From Microcebus murinus (Eukaryota; Chordata; Mammalia; Primates; Cheirogaleidae), in the NCBI RefSeq assembly GCF_040939455.1, contig NC_134111.1:58980501-59044500 (forward strand): a stretch of 64,000 nucleotides of DNA. Direction: 5' to 3'. Position 1 is the first letter of the stretch. Each line of letters opens with the position of its first letter. The notes under the pieces were generated by a model, which was not told the origin of the DNA, did not search any database, and saw only the letters and a program-made list of their open reading frames with translations. Both the position numbers and the translations under genes were made by a program. Shown in pieces: positions 37,451 through 48,845 of this stretch.

Positions 37451-38689
37451 CTAAAAAAAGATAAAAATAAGTGTTTATATAAAAATCATTTACTCAAAGT
37501 TTTCAGATATTTCTTAAATATGAGGGAAAAGATTACTTTTGACTTGTTCACCTTTTACCATTATTTACACACTCCCTTTGTAGGAACAATGATGACTATA
37601 GCCACAGTTTACTAAGCATCTACAATGTGACAGATGTTAACAGTATTTTATCTACATACAACCACTCTATAATGTTAATATAATTTTAGTTTCTATATCA
37701 AGACACCCGTCCCTGAACTTTATCTTATTAAAAGATGGACTGTACTTTGTATATACATCAATAATACTTTCTAACATGCCACCATATCCATGACAGTAGA
37801 ATATTCTTGCTTTGGTCCATTCATGTACCAATATTTTAGTCTTGAAGCTGAATGTCAAAATATTTCCTTTATAACTTTTTTTAAAAAATAGAGATTATGG
37901 GAGGGAATATGTAGTATTATCATAACCTACACAGCTTTTTTTTCAGTTAATAATATTGGGGGAAATCATACTGCCAAAAATTTCTCAGGTTTGTTCAAAT
38001 CGTCATTCAATATTATTTATGAAAGATTGTTGAGAGAGAAAACAAAGTTCTTTCCATTTCCACAATAGTATCAATAACAAAAGTATTTTTATTAATCAAT
38101 AATTTGTTTTTTCATCTTCTGATGGGCAATCAAAATGACATAAACCAAATATAAGAACTTCCTCTATGGGTTCATGCTAGAATAGAATCAACACGGTATT
38201 TGAAAGCACAAAAATAGTAGTAGGCTTTTATTCGGGACTCTGAAAGATACACGTTTCCTCCACAAAGTCCTGGGAAGAAAGAATTCAACTGATTATTAAC
38301 CATGTCCCTTCATTCTTATATCAAGTTAGTCCACAACAAGCTGCATTCTTTGGCTATATTGCTATAACTTCTCATCCCCCAAAATGCCTGGACAATACTA
38401 TATTTTAATTAACTATAGTAATAAATATGGTCAATATAAGAAACAGTCATGTGGAAAATATTCTGTGTCTTTTATAAAACTACTATGGAAGATACTAACC
38501 TTTTTGATTCAATGTGCTTTATATTAAGAATTCATGGGACACATTACTTAGTTTCTATGTAAAAGCCATCATTTTTTTAAAGGTAATGAAAGCCAAGTAC
38601 TTCATTATGTTTTCCTTTTTAATCTTGACTTCTTGGAAGCTCAGAATTAAAATACTGTATTTAATTACTTCTCTAGCCTAGGCTTTCTT

Positions 38690-39031
38690 TTTTTTTTTTT
38701 TTTTTTTTTTTTTTGAGACAGAGTCTCACTTTGTTGCCCAGGCTAGAGTGAGTGCCATGGCGTCAGCCTAGCTCACAGCAACCTCAAACTCCTGGGCTCG
38801 AGTGATCCTTCTGCCTCAGCCTCCCAGGTAGCTGGGACTACAGGCATGCGCCACCATGTCCGGCTAATTTTTTTTATATATATATCAGTTGGCCAATTAA
38901 TTTCTTTCTATTTATAGTAGAGACGGGGTCTCGCTCTTGCTCAGGCTGGTTTTGAACTCCTGACCTTGAGCAATCCGCCCACCTCGGCCTCCCAAGAGCT
39001 AGGATTACAGGCGTGAGCCACAGCGCCCGGC
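38690..39031 (-). mobile_element. Young strepsirrhine-type Alu, full length
   Basis: This reverse-oriented Alu has a long poly(T) tract, the lemur-type inter-arm segment and a GCCCGGCC end. The duplicated target site CTAGCCTAGGCTTTCTT flanks it on both sides (from 38673 and again from 39032). It lies in the PDE1A intron between the exons at 37384 and 42790, sense to the gene. Confidence 0.94.
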
Positions 39032-39519
39032 CTAGCCTAGGCTTTCTTGATAAAGTATCTTCTCATTTTATTCCAGAGACCTTATTACTTTACTTTCATG
39101 CTTCCATTTTATGTTTATTTTCAATAACCAAAAATCATCTTTGAATGTGGGGGACAAGGAATAATAAAAAAAATCCTTATCCTCTATTTCTATTAAAAGA
39201 TCTCAGAAGAGTTTATAAATAAAAACACTTATATTAATTATTCTATTGAGATAGGTATAATTATGCTAATCTTGCAGAGCAAGGAAACTACTAATCACAC
39301 TATAAAACTTCTAGAAAATAATTACTGTCAGTGATGCTACTTAGTTCTTTTTTTGAAACAAATAGTTTGTTTCTGTTTTTGTAGTCATTATTAGTAAAAT
39401 ATAAAAGTACAGGGGAAATGGAAGGGTGATGGACAGGGAAAAGAGTCAATATAAAAGTCATTTAGGAATAAGAAATTTTAAAATGTTAAGTAACATTACA
39501 TCAGTTTGACTTCATGGAT

Positions 39520-39735
39520 CAGGAAAGCAGTATCCCGTAGCAAAGAAAACACATTCTCTGAATCACAAGTTAGATACTCATTAGCTGTCTGACCTTTGGA
39601 AAGCTATTTAATGTCACTCACTTGTAAAATGAGAATAATTATAACCTTTCTGTGAAGAGTGAATGATATAAATGCCTAGCATAATATAATAAATATTCAA
39701 TACGAGATAGTCATTATTATTATTACTGTAACTAT
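39520..39735 (-). repeat. MIR SINE
   Basis: Complement of a MIR: TTAGATACTCATTAGCTGTC, TGACCTTTGGAAAGCTATTT, CACTTGTAAAATGAGAATAA and TGCCTAGCATAATATAATAA in the right order. Confidence 0.72.
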
Positions 39736-40229
39736 TCTCATTACCCTGAAGCCAATACCCTTGGTTCTAACTCTTACATCAGAGCTCCCTGGGCTCAGTG
39801 GGAATTCTGGTGCTACTGAGTTTCTTGGACTTAGAGTAGGCTGAGAAATGAATATCAAAGTACTTTCTCATTATATGGAATGTAAAAAGAAACAAAGAGA
39901 ATTATCCTTCCAAAGAGAGAGAGAAACTTTCTCATTATCACACTTTTCTAATCCTATAATCAGGAATAGAATTCTAGTATAGAAAATTAAGATAAGCCAT
40001 CCTGGAATCAGAATGAGTGTGGGAGAAACCTTAATACAGTTGCCTCACACTTTAGTAAATAAATGATATATTAGGAGTTAGTGAAAAAGGATAATGAGTT
40101 TCCTGGGCTCCTAGAGGAAGTGAAAGTCCTATTGGAAATATGGTGGGTTACTTTAGAAAAGTTTTACAATAATTACAAAATATAATTCAAAAACTTAAAA
40201 AAAAATAAAATAAAATAAACCATCCTATG

Positions 40230-40900
40230 CCAGGCACTGTGCTAGGCAACAGACTATGTAGTGGAGGACAAGGAAAATATAGTTGCTGCTTTCACAGGGT
40301 TTATTCCAATGGTTAAAAAGAAATAAAAAAAAGAAAAGAAAAGAAGAAACAATATAGAATAATAGAAGGGATAAGTGCTATGAGACAAACCACTGGCTGG
40401 GGGCAGCAGTAGTGAGGAACAGTGTATAGAGTGATCAAAGAAGGCCTCTGGAAAGGTAAAAAAGGGCCAGCCATGTTGAAGGGTGGAGGGAATCATTTCT
40501 GACAGAGAGAATAGTAGGATCAATAGCTCCAAGGCAGGACAGTTTAGAAATGTTCTTGGAATTGAAGTCAGGTTGGTATATCCAGTCAAGGATGAAGGTA
40601 GAATCAGATGAGGTTAGAAAGAAAAAGAGGCCCTTACCAAGCAAGGCCTGATTACCAGGTGAAATGGGAAACCATGAGATGGTTTGCAGCTTAAGAGTGA
40701 TAGGAACAAATTTGTGTTTTCAAACATCACTGCAGAATGACTTGCTGGGAGAGGGTGCGTGAGGAGGAGAGGAGCCAGTTAGAAAGCCACTGTCATATTT
40801 CTGATGCCAGATAGATGATGGGGTCTTAGACTAGGATTGTAGGAGGAGATGAGGAAGTGGGTATAATCAGGATACTTTGGGGTAAGTAATCGCCAGGACT
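40230..40900 (-). repeat. L2 LINE fragment
   Basis: The plus strand reads as the complement of an L2 3' end and ORF region: TGCCAGGCACTGTGCTAGGC, AGTGCTATGAGACAAACC, GATCAAAGAAGGCCTCTGGA, CCAAGGCAGGACAGTTTAGA and GGAGCCAGTTAGAAAGCCAC. It explains two overlapping minus-strand frames of 69 and 111 codons, which are shadows. Confidence 0.75.
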
Positions 40901-42278
40901 TGCTAAGGTACTGAATCTCAGGAGGGGATGCTTGAGGGAGGAAGCAACAAGACTTCAAAAAGCCTTTAGCTTTCAGGTTTGAAGATGACTATTTTCGAAA
41001 ATTCACAATAAACATGTCCTGCTATTTTTAAGCATTTACTAATGGGGATTCAACAGTGATAAAAGAAATATTTCATTTCCATGTGTCCTTAGTACTTTGA
41101 TTTCTTCAAGGCTGCTTATTAACTTAGTTATCTTATGTACATTTAGATATTTTACTAGGCTATTAAATAAAATTTGGTTTGTATAGTATATGAAAAAATG
41201 GATATTCAGCATGTCAATATATTTTATAGAATGCTTCTTAACCTTATTTTGAGTAGAAATGGAAATTCAGTTGATTTGCTTCCACAGTTTACTTTTTTTT
41301 CCAGGTTGCCAAGTACTTCAATTTCTTTTAAACAAAAAAGACAAAATATACATTCATTTAGCAAATCAAACATACTGTCATGCTGTATCTGTGATTCCCT
41401 CACTGCCTTTCTGAAATACGATTTAGATATTTTTATTAGATGCTATAGAAAAATCAATAACTGTCACAGTTGCCTAAGTTGTTTTAATAAATAGTAATAC
41501 AGTTCTAGAAATTCTTTCTCTTCTTCCTCCTTGCCTCACACTTCTGGTCCCAGCTGGTAGACTTGGGACATGTTTATGCTCTTAGGGGGATGGTGTCACA
41601 TCACCTAATTAATCAGATCATTTATTATGAGGATTTCTAAAATCTAAGCCAATTAGATATGGTTAAGAAATAATACAGAAGAATTTGAAAATCACTCAGT
41701 GGATGCTATTTTGGGTGAAACAGGCACAAGCCAAGATATGAGGAGCTTTATGTGGTGTGGTTATAATACATCTTTAAATTGCGTAGTATATTTCTTGCAA
41801 CACATTCTCACTTTTAGAAACCCAAGTGTGCTTCCCATTGTTCCTTTAGCAGACAGCAATTAAAGTTTGTAATGCTTATTAGAGGTCATGCCCAGAGATA
41901 TCAGAAGATAAAAAGTAATGTGGTCTTTTTCAAATTTAATTTTAAGTATAGCAAATACATTTTTTCTGTTCCTCAATTTTATTATTTTCAAAATATCAAA
42001 ATAATATTTTATATATAATTTAATATACTTTTTTAATCTATAGGATTTCTGATAAATACTTTTCAATTTTGTCATATATAACATGTTTTGGGTGAGTCTT
42101 TTTGTAGTTTTAGTTCTGAAACATCTTGTTTCCTAAGCACAAGAATAAGCTGTGTTCTTAAGGGTTAAGAGAATATAAAATTGGGTCATATTAACATGTG
42201 CTTCATTCATATTGGAAACTCTGGTGATTTGAATCCATGTTTCTAGGGGCAATCAAATACCCCTTGCTTCAGTAATAG

Positions 42279-42285
<7 letters not shown>

Positions 42286-42314
<29 letters not shown>
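42286..42314. repeat. A29 homopolymer
   Basis: An isolated run of 29 A with no recognised SINE before it, 476 bp to the left of the first PDE1A exon in view. It reads as U29 in the PDE1A pre-mRNA. Confidence 0.95.
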
Positions 42315-42317
<3 letters not shown>

Positions 42318-42789
42318 CTCAAAAGTGGACATGAGAGAGATTTTTTTCCCATGATGGAAAGATGGGAAGAGAATGATCTTTCGCCTTTAAGGCAGCCTGC
42401 TTGCTTTTTATATGTAGATTGTTATCCAGTATGGAATATATTTTATGAGATATTACATTTTGTTTAGGTAAAATTAGTTGTATAACATACAAATATGTTC
42501 GAATTGATTTTAAACAGTTATTCACGATGATTCATTTGAGGAGAATGATCATTCAAAAGTCTTTGCTTTTAATATTCATATCAACTTAAAATAAATAAAA
42601 AGAATAGATCCAGGGCAAGGTAGTTTTGTTACAGGTAAGTTCATCATAAAGTCCTAAATTTGTTCATTCTAGTAAAGACTGTGGGTTTCCCCAATATGTA
42701 AAATATAGGACTCTCATAAATTTAATATTGTGAATACATTTGCTGCCTTTCAAATTTTATTGTCTTGAGGTACCAATGATTTCACTTAC

Positions 42790-42972
42790 CTTTCTACAAA
42801 AATTCCAGCTTGAACAGCATGTACAATGCTCCGAAATTTTGGTTTTTCCTCGGGTTTCTTTTTTGTCATCCCCATTTTCCGTGTAAAGGTAGAAGCCAAC
42901 CAGTCTCGAACTTCCGATGGGACTGCATCGGACTGAATGTCACAGAGCTCATCATCCGTATCCAGCAGCCTT
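42790..42972 (-). CDS. PDE1A: PDE1A exon: inhibitory linker and second calmodulin-binding region
   Basis: This 183-nt exon is the most 5' PDE1A exon in the window. It starts after TTTTTGTAG with one base that completes an Arg codon, and ends in phase 2 before the donor GTAAGTG. It encodes RRLLDTDDELCDIQSDAVPS, then EVRDWLASTFTRKMGMTKKK and PEEKPKFRSIVHAVQAGIFV. In the family this stretch follows the N-terminal calmodulin site and contains the autoinhibitory segment and the second, basic calmodulin-binding site (TRKMGMTKKK...), leading into the catalytic domain. Compared with the human protein as I remember it, the acidic LDTxDEL segment has several conservative changes, while the basic segment is unchanged. 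The acceptor could slip 3 nt (TAG/AAG), removing one residue. The preceding exon (…YIDET) was not found in the 21 kb to the right. Confidence 0.95.
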
Positions 42973-43605
42973 CTACAAAAATTTATGCAGATTAAACATT
43001 AGAAAAAAGTGAAGGCAAACTAATAATAAAATATAAGCATTGAAATGGAATTTAAAAGATAGCAAATTACTCCCTTGTTATCCCTTAATAAGAGCTATTT
43101 AAAGAAAGAAAAAAAATTGTTAACATTTGTAAAGCTCTTAATTTCTCAAATTGACCATCTTTTGAAGGCAAGAACTAATAGACTTAAGCATTTGCAGCTT
43201 TCAGTACAATGATACCAGTCTAGAGGTATCAATTGTTAGTATCATTAATATATTATTCTAATAATGAATAAAACTAAGAAAAGATGTGGAAGAGAATCCA
43301 TAAACACACATCTGCTACTAAAGGAAGCAATGGAAGTAGAAGGGCAAAAGAGAAATTGAATCTATAATAGCTGTCACATATTTAATAATATTATATACAT
43401 AATATGAATAGTACATTCTATTTGAATGAGGCTTTGGAATTTACAAAAGTCATTCACAGGTGCTATTTTATTGGATAAATATTTCTAGATTTTAGGAAAA
43501 TAATAATTTAAGTACTCTAAAGGATAATCATTCTGATATTAACATTGAAGATTTAAAAAGTTAAAAGATGAAAACACTTGAAAATAAATGGATTATTTCA
43601 AAAGC

Positions 43606-44260
43606 TCATTGCAGGTGACGGAGACTGTTTAAGTGGAAGAGACATTTCCAGTTCAGAGAAAGTGCTGTTTTGAGGGTAGAGAGCTGATGGGTTTAGAACT
43701 GCTGGACAAGAAAATCAACCCAAGAGTGAGGCGGTGAACAGGAACTGGAACCACTATCATATTCCTGTAAAAACCCAAGGTAGACTGGACTGACCAGTAT
43801 AACAGCAGCCATTAAAGCAGGAAAGGAAACGTCCTGATTTTAAGGCCGCTCATCTTCAGTAATCAAGAATTTCCTAAAGATCTGAACTGGTAAGATCCTG
43901 TGAAAGGCTCCCCACCAAATACAAAAATGGCTTTCCAGAGCTGTCAAACTTTGCCTCCAGGAAGAACACAGGCCAGGTCTGCCTGTCATTTGCTAGTCAG
44001 AGCTCTTTTTGGCATACTTTAGCTTTGACCTGTGGGTTTCATTTGCTTTGGTAAGTCTCTTTGCACAGAATGAGGCCTAAGGATTATGAGCCAATGGAGG
44101 GAAGGTAGCCAGAGGTAGCTTCCCATGCTAAAGCCTCAGGGACAAGTCACAGGCCATCTCAAGAAGGCAGGAACCAAACAAAATGGCAAAAAAACAGGAG
44201 GCCCACCCAAAGCACCCAATAAGACCAAGGCCAAAGAGAGGCTCAAAAGATAATATGCAG
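43606..44260. other. Unexplained, less AT-rich block
   Basis: This 650-bp stretch is richer in G and C than its surroundings and reads as old unique sequence (for example GCTGGACAAGAAAATCAACC and GAGGCCCACCCAAAGCACCC). I see no open frame of note, no terminal repeats and no family I can name. It may be a decayed LTR or a non-repetitive intron segment. Confidence 0.4.
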
Positions 44261-44509
44261 AAGAGTAAATCTTAATGTTCCTTTAAAATTTAAAGTTTAA
44301 ATGACCTCCCATATGTTCTGTTGTTTTTTTATAAACATGTAGAAGACAGCCATTTATAAATATTTATTTTTCGTGGTAATAAGCATGAATGCATTTATGA
44401 GATAACTTATAAAAAATAAACATAAATGCTGGAGTTACAAAGCTAAATGTATACATATGAAGATCAAGAAGATTTACAGATTTGGATGTTAATACTGATT
44501 AATACTTAC

Positions 44510-44574
44510 TGTATACTAGTTTTAACTTTCTTTGGGGTCTTAGATTCTGATACTTTTGGTTTACCCTTACAACA
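44510..44574 (-). other. Candidate extra or alternative PDE1A exon (unproven)
   Basis: This 65-nt segment has exon-like borders on the PDE1A strand: a TTTAATTTTCTATTTCAG acceptor and a GTAAGTA donor. The frame that would splice in phase to the 42972 exon is open (CCKGKPKVSESKTPKKVKTS, then I and a split Gln). Its length means that it would have to follow a phase-0 boundary, so it cannot simply sit between the usual PDE1A exons; it would act in a transcript with another 5' end. The peptide is lysine-rich. I do not recognise it in any PDE1A isoform I can recall. It could equally be a chance pair of splice sites. Confidence 0.25.
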
Positions 44575-45200
44575 CTGAAATAGAAAATTAAAGCATAATA
44601 TATTTTTTTCCTTTTTGTCCATTTTAAATTAGATTCCTTAGCCCATTTCAGCAAGTTACTAAACTACATGTCTTGAAAATTTCACTACTTTAAAGATGAT
44701 GCCATATCTATTATTCTTATGCAGTGATCAAATAAAACTACAGAGCAGGACAGTTGGAATAGGAATCATTGTGGTGTAATCCTGTGATGTCACCATGCTC
44801 CAAGTATTCCACTGCTGCCTTGTTTTATCAGCAAATCTGAGTAGAATGACCGACATGCTATAATGGTTGCCAACTCCTCCTCAGCAAATTTGATGCTGAT
44901 GACTTAGGGCATATGTCCTAAACTCATAAATTATCCAAGACAGATCATCAAACATGACAAAATCAGCACACGGAAATGATAGTTCACATACAGGTATGGT
45001 ACCCAGGAGACTAGTAATCCTTAGCCATGATGTATGGTGTCATTTACTGAGAAGGAAAGAGCCTATAATCTCAGTGGGAAACAATGATATGGATTAATTA
45101 GTGGATAGGAATAAAGGAAGAGAGTGTGTAAAGAGAAAAGCATGAAATATGCTATTGTATAACTTAAAAAGGGAATCTTGAAAAAGCAACAAATATTTCT

Positions 45201-45605
45201 GTGATGTTTAATTTTATGTGTCAACTTGGCTAGGCTATGGTGCCCAGTTGTTTGGTCAAACACCAGTCTACTTTCTTTGTTGTGAAAGTATTTTTTAGAT
45301 GTGATTAACATTTAAATCAATAGACTTTGAGTAAAGCAGATTACTCTCCAAAATGTGGGTGGGCTTCATCAGATCAGTTGAAGGCCTTAAGAAAAGAGGT
45401 CTCCCAAAGAGGAAGGAATTCTGCTTCTAGACTGCATTTGGACTCCAGATTGAGATATTGACTTCTGCCAGAATTTTCAGCCTGCCAGTCTGCCTTGCAA
45501 ATTTCAGACTTGCCAGCCCCAATAATCACACAAGCCAATTCCTTAAAATAAATCTCTCTCTCTCTCTCTCTCTCAATTTCTGTGTGTGTGTGTGTGTCCT
45601 ATTGG
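45201..45605 (+). mobile_element. ERVL-type LTR (MLT2-like)
   Basis: TTTAATTTTATGTGTCAACT, GGCTAGGCTATGGTGCCCAG, TAAAGCAGATTACTCTCCAA, TGTGGGTGGGCTTCATCAGA, and the 3' part AATCACACAAGCCAATTCCT with AATAAATCTCTC and TCCTATTGGTT match an ancient ERVL-class LTR. It ends in the CT/GT microsatellite typical of this family. No internal region is seen. Confidence 0.75.
45552..45597. repeat. (CT)n–(GT)n compound microsatellite
   Basis: About 11 CT units, a short AATTT spacer and about 9 GT units, grown from the 3' end of the LTR. Confidence 0.95.
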
Positions 45606-45799
45606 TTTGGACAAGAAAGAATATTTCCACTCACTTATGAACACTCTGTGCTAACTACCAGTATGGGTTATAAATAAGATAGAAGATAAAAGCTCAGCTT
45701 TCTATTAATATTTATTTAATAGAGCATATCAATTCTATTTCTGGTACAAAAATTTTATTTGCAATTGACTAAACACCATACTATGTAGACATTGCAAAA

Positions 45800-46340
45800 T
45801 TGTCAACTTATGGAGTGATTACAAATTGAAAAAGTTAGAATGGTGCCTTCTTATATAGAATTTATATCCTAAAAGACAGAGACTAAAAAGAAATAGGGAG
45901 GGTGATATAATGAAATTAATTATGACAGGAAACACTACTTTAGATAAGATAGCCAGGGAGTTAAGACCTGAGGAATAAGAATGAATTAGATATAGGAAAG
46001 GCTGGGGGAAGGACATTCCAGACAGAGAAGAGCAAGTGCAAAGGCCCTGAGGTAGGATCAGTATTGATGTGTTTGAGGAACAGAAAGGAGGTCAAATGTG
46101 GGTGGAGTATCCTGAGAGAGAGGGATAGGGAGTCGATACAGGAGACAAACATAGGTAAAAGTCAGCTACTATCAGGCCTTAGAAGGATTTTGTCATTTTT
46201 GCAATGGAAAGTCATTGAAATGTTTTTAATTGACGTGTGATATGATTTATGTTTCTAAAAGGCCACTCTGTGTGCTGTGAGAAGAATAGAATAAATTGTA
46301 AAAATGAGGTTTTGAGCTCAATTAAGAGCCTTAACTGAGC
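45800..46340 (-). repeat. L2 LINE fragment
   Basis: Complement of L2: GGGGGAAGGACATTCCAGAC, AGCAAGTGCAAAGGCCCTGA, GAGGTAGGATCAGTATTGAT, TTTGAGGAACAGAAAGGAGG, and GCCACTCTGTGTGCTGTGAG. It is the same family as 40230-40900 and is the complement of the type of sequence at 48235. Confidence 0.8.
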
Positions 46341-47449
46341 ACAGTTGCAAAATGCTCTTTTATCCTAGAAGTTCAATGTTCTCTAAGCCTTAATTGGTAT
46401 TGAGTTGGGCATCATTTTTCCTGTACACATCATGCCCTTTTAATGTATGGGTCAAAGCATTGGTGGGATTTTACTCACGTTTTCTCAGATAATAACTACT
46501 ATTTTTTCTGTTCCATTTGTTTGGTTCTCTTCTTCAAGGAAACAGATTATGACCATCAGGGGTCTCTTTTATCCAGTTTCCATATCTATTGTTTTTAACA
46601 AACAGTCTTTGTCCTTATCCTGTTTTATTAACTTTTTTCCTTTTTTATATGTATGTTTTCAGTAATGTCTCTTTTAAAATTTGAGGCTTTGAGTGTGGCT
46701 TTCTCCCCTGGATGGTCTCGTCTTCCTCCTCCATTTGCTTACTGAGTTATGTGTACCTATTTTTCACCTCCTTCTATTATCATATGATTTCTCTCTTAAG
46801 CCATTGTGTGTTTGTATTAAATTTTTTAATTTTTTTCTACAGAAGTGACAATTTTTAAATTCTTGACTTTACAGGACGAGCTCATAGATTTGCACATTCC
46901 TGTGGCATGGGTTCTTTGTCATGTGTTTTTCCCTATCCCTTTCCACCTTTATTCTTGTGGTATTTTTGTATGGATTCTGTGATGGTTCCTTTTTGGGCTC
47001 ATCCTTATATGAGGGAACTTCTTTCTGGATAGGAAGGCTGAAGGGAAGGACCAAGAGAATGTGTGTGGCAGACAAGAAGTAAATCTGGGCAGGTGTCTGG
47101 ATGTGTCTCCGTGTGTCCAAGAACTGGCTTAAATTTCCCTTCTTTTTAGCTGACAGAAATACATAGCTATGGGTCTATTTCTCAAAGATTCTTCTCTGCT
47201 CTGCAGCACAGTTGTAAAAGTGGCCTATGAGGACCTTCATCCGCCTGTGAATCCATCTCTGCTACTCCAGAGTGTTAGATGGAGGAAGCCTCCACAGCCA
47301 GGCGACATACCTTGACCTTTTTGTTATGGGCAAGGAGTTTCTGTTTTTTCCTTTTAGAATGAGTGTCCTTTTCTAGAGAAGTCTGAATTCTGCTCTCCCT
47401 GCCTGAGATCCACAATCTTGGGCACCTTCTTCATTTAAAAAAAAAAAAA

Positions 47450-48205
47450 TCAATAGTTTTTTTTAGAGCAATTTTATGCTTACAGAAAAATTGAATGGAT
47501 AGTACAGAAAGTTTGCATACATCTCCATCTCTACCTCTACCTGCAGTTTCCCCCATTGTCCATGACTTATATTACTATGGTGTATTTATTTCAATTGATG
47601 AGCCAATATTGATACATGATTATTAATTAAAGTCCATAGTTTACATTAGCAATCACTTGTTATGTTGTATATTCTGTGGATTTTGAGCAATGTATAATGA
47701 CATGTATCCACCACTACAGTATCAGACAGAGTAGTTCCACTGCCCTAAAAACTCCCTGTGCTTCACCTACTCATCCGTTCTACCTTCCCTACTTCCCAGT
47801 CCCTGGCAACCATTGATCTTTTTATTGTCTCCATAGTTCTGCCTTTTCCAGACTGTCATATACTTGGAATCACACAGTAAAAGGCTATACCTTTTTAGAT
47901 TGGCTTATTTCACTTGATAATATGCATTTAAGTTTTCTCCATCTCCTTCCATGGATTAATAGCTCATTTCTTTTTATTGTCTATGCATTCTACTGTTGAA
48001 AGACATCTTGGTTTCTCCCAAGATTTGGCAATTATGAATAAAGCACATTCGTGTGCAGGTTTTTCCAACACATTTCAGTAAATGCCAAGAAACACAATGG
48101 CCAGATGGTAATAAGAGTGTGCTTAGTTTTGTAAAAAACTGCCAAATTATTGTCCAAAGTGACTGCACCATTTTGCATCACCACTAGCAATGAATGAGTG
48201 AGAGG
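47450..48205 (-). mobile_element. Old L1 (L1M-type) 3' region
   Basis: Complement of an L1 3' UTR and late ORF2: TAGAGCAATTTTATGCTTAC, CCTAAAAACTCCCTGTGCTT, GATTGGCTTATTTCACTTGA, GCAATTATGAATAAAGCACA and GACTGCACCATTTTGCATCA. The same family, order and orientation as 19480-20896, but it ends earlier. Confidence 0.85.
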
Positions 48206-48234
48206 CCAGGCCACCACCATCTCCTGCCTGGCTG

Positions 48235-48845
48235 ACTGCAGTGCCTCCTAACTGGTCTCCCAGCTCTTGCTCCTGTGCCTGTCAGTCTCTTCTTCCCTCT
48301 GTAGCCTGAAAGTCTCTTTTAAAGTGTAAGTCAGACATGTCAATGCCTAATTCATAAAGCCCCACACATAAGTCATCCCAAGCTAAGTCTCCAACTTCCC
48401 CTCTTAACCAGTACCCTTTATTCATTTTGCTGTAGCGGCACTGGCCTTCTTGCTATACTCAAAGCTGCCAAGCTTGCTTCTTCTTCAGGGTCTGTGCACT
48501 TGCTGCCCCCTGCTTAGAATCTCTTACTCAAGATATTTGGGTGGATCTTTTCCTCACTGCATGTAAGTAGAGAGGGCTTCCCTGCATCCCCCACCAAGTA
48601 TGAGCACTCTTACTCTTTTTTTCTTCCTGCCATAGTCTTGCTCTTAGCACTTAGCACTTACCACTGCTTGATGTCATACCATATGTTTACTAGCTTGTTT
48701 ATTCACTTTATTCTTACAGTTTAGCTACCTGGACTGTAAAGACCTTGAGAGCAGAGGGTTGCTCTGTTTTTGTGCACTGCAGCACCTAAAATTGTGGAAT
48801 GGCACAGAGTAGGGGATCAATATATATTCACTGAATGAGTAGAAA
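48235..48845 (+). repeat. L2 LINE 3' end
   Basis: Forward L2: CTGCAGTGCCTCCTAACTGG, CACTGGCCTTCTTGCTATAC, TGTGCACTTGCTGCCCCCTG, GTAAAGACCTTGAGAGCAGA and the end GATCAATATATATTCACTGA with ATGAGT. Confidence 0.8.

Larger units (their letters stand above)
36326..42789. other. Introns between 36325 and 42790, mostly unassigned
   Basis: Outside the 37384 exon, the CA repeat, the three-copy tandem repeat, the Alu at 38690, the MIR at 39520, the L2 at 40230 and the A29 run, the sequence is AT-rich and without recognised features. Confidence 0.6.

Noticed and set aside
40254..40644. Two overlapping minus-strand frames
   Set aside because: Lie inside an L2 LINE fragment without an intact L2 protein.
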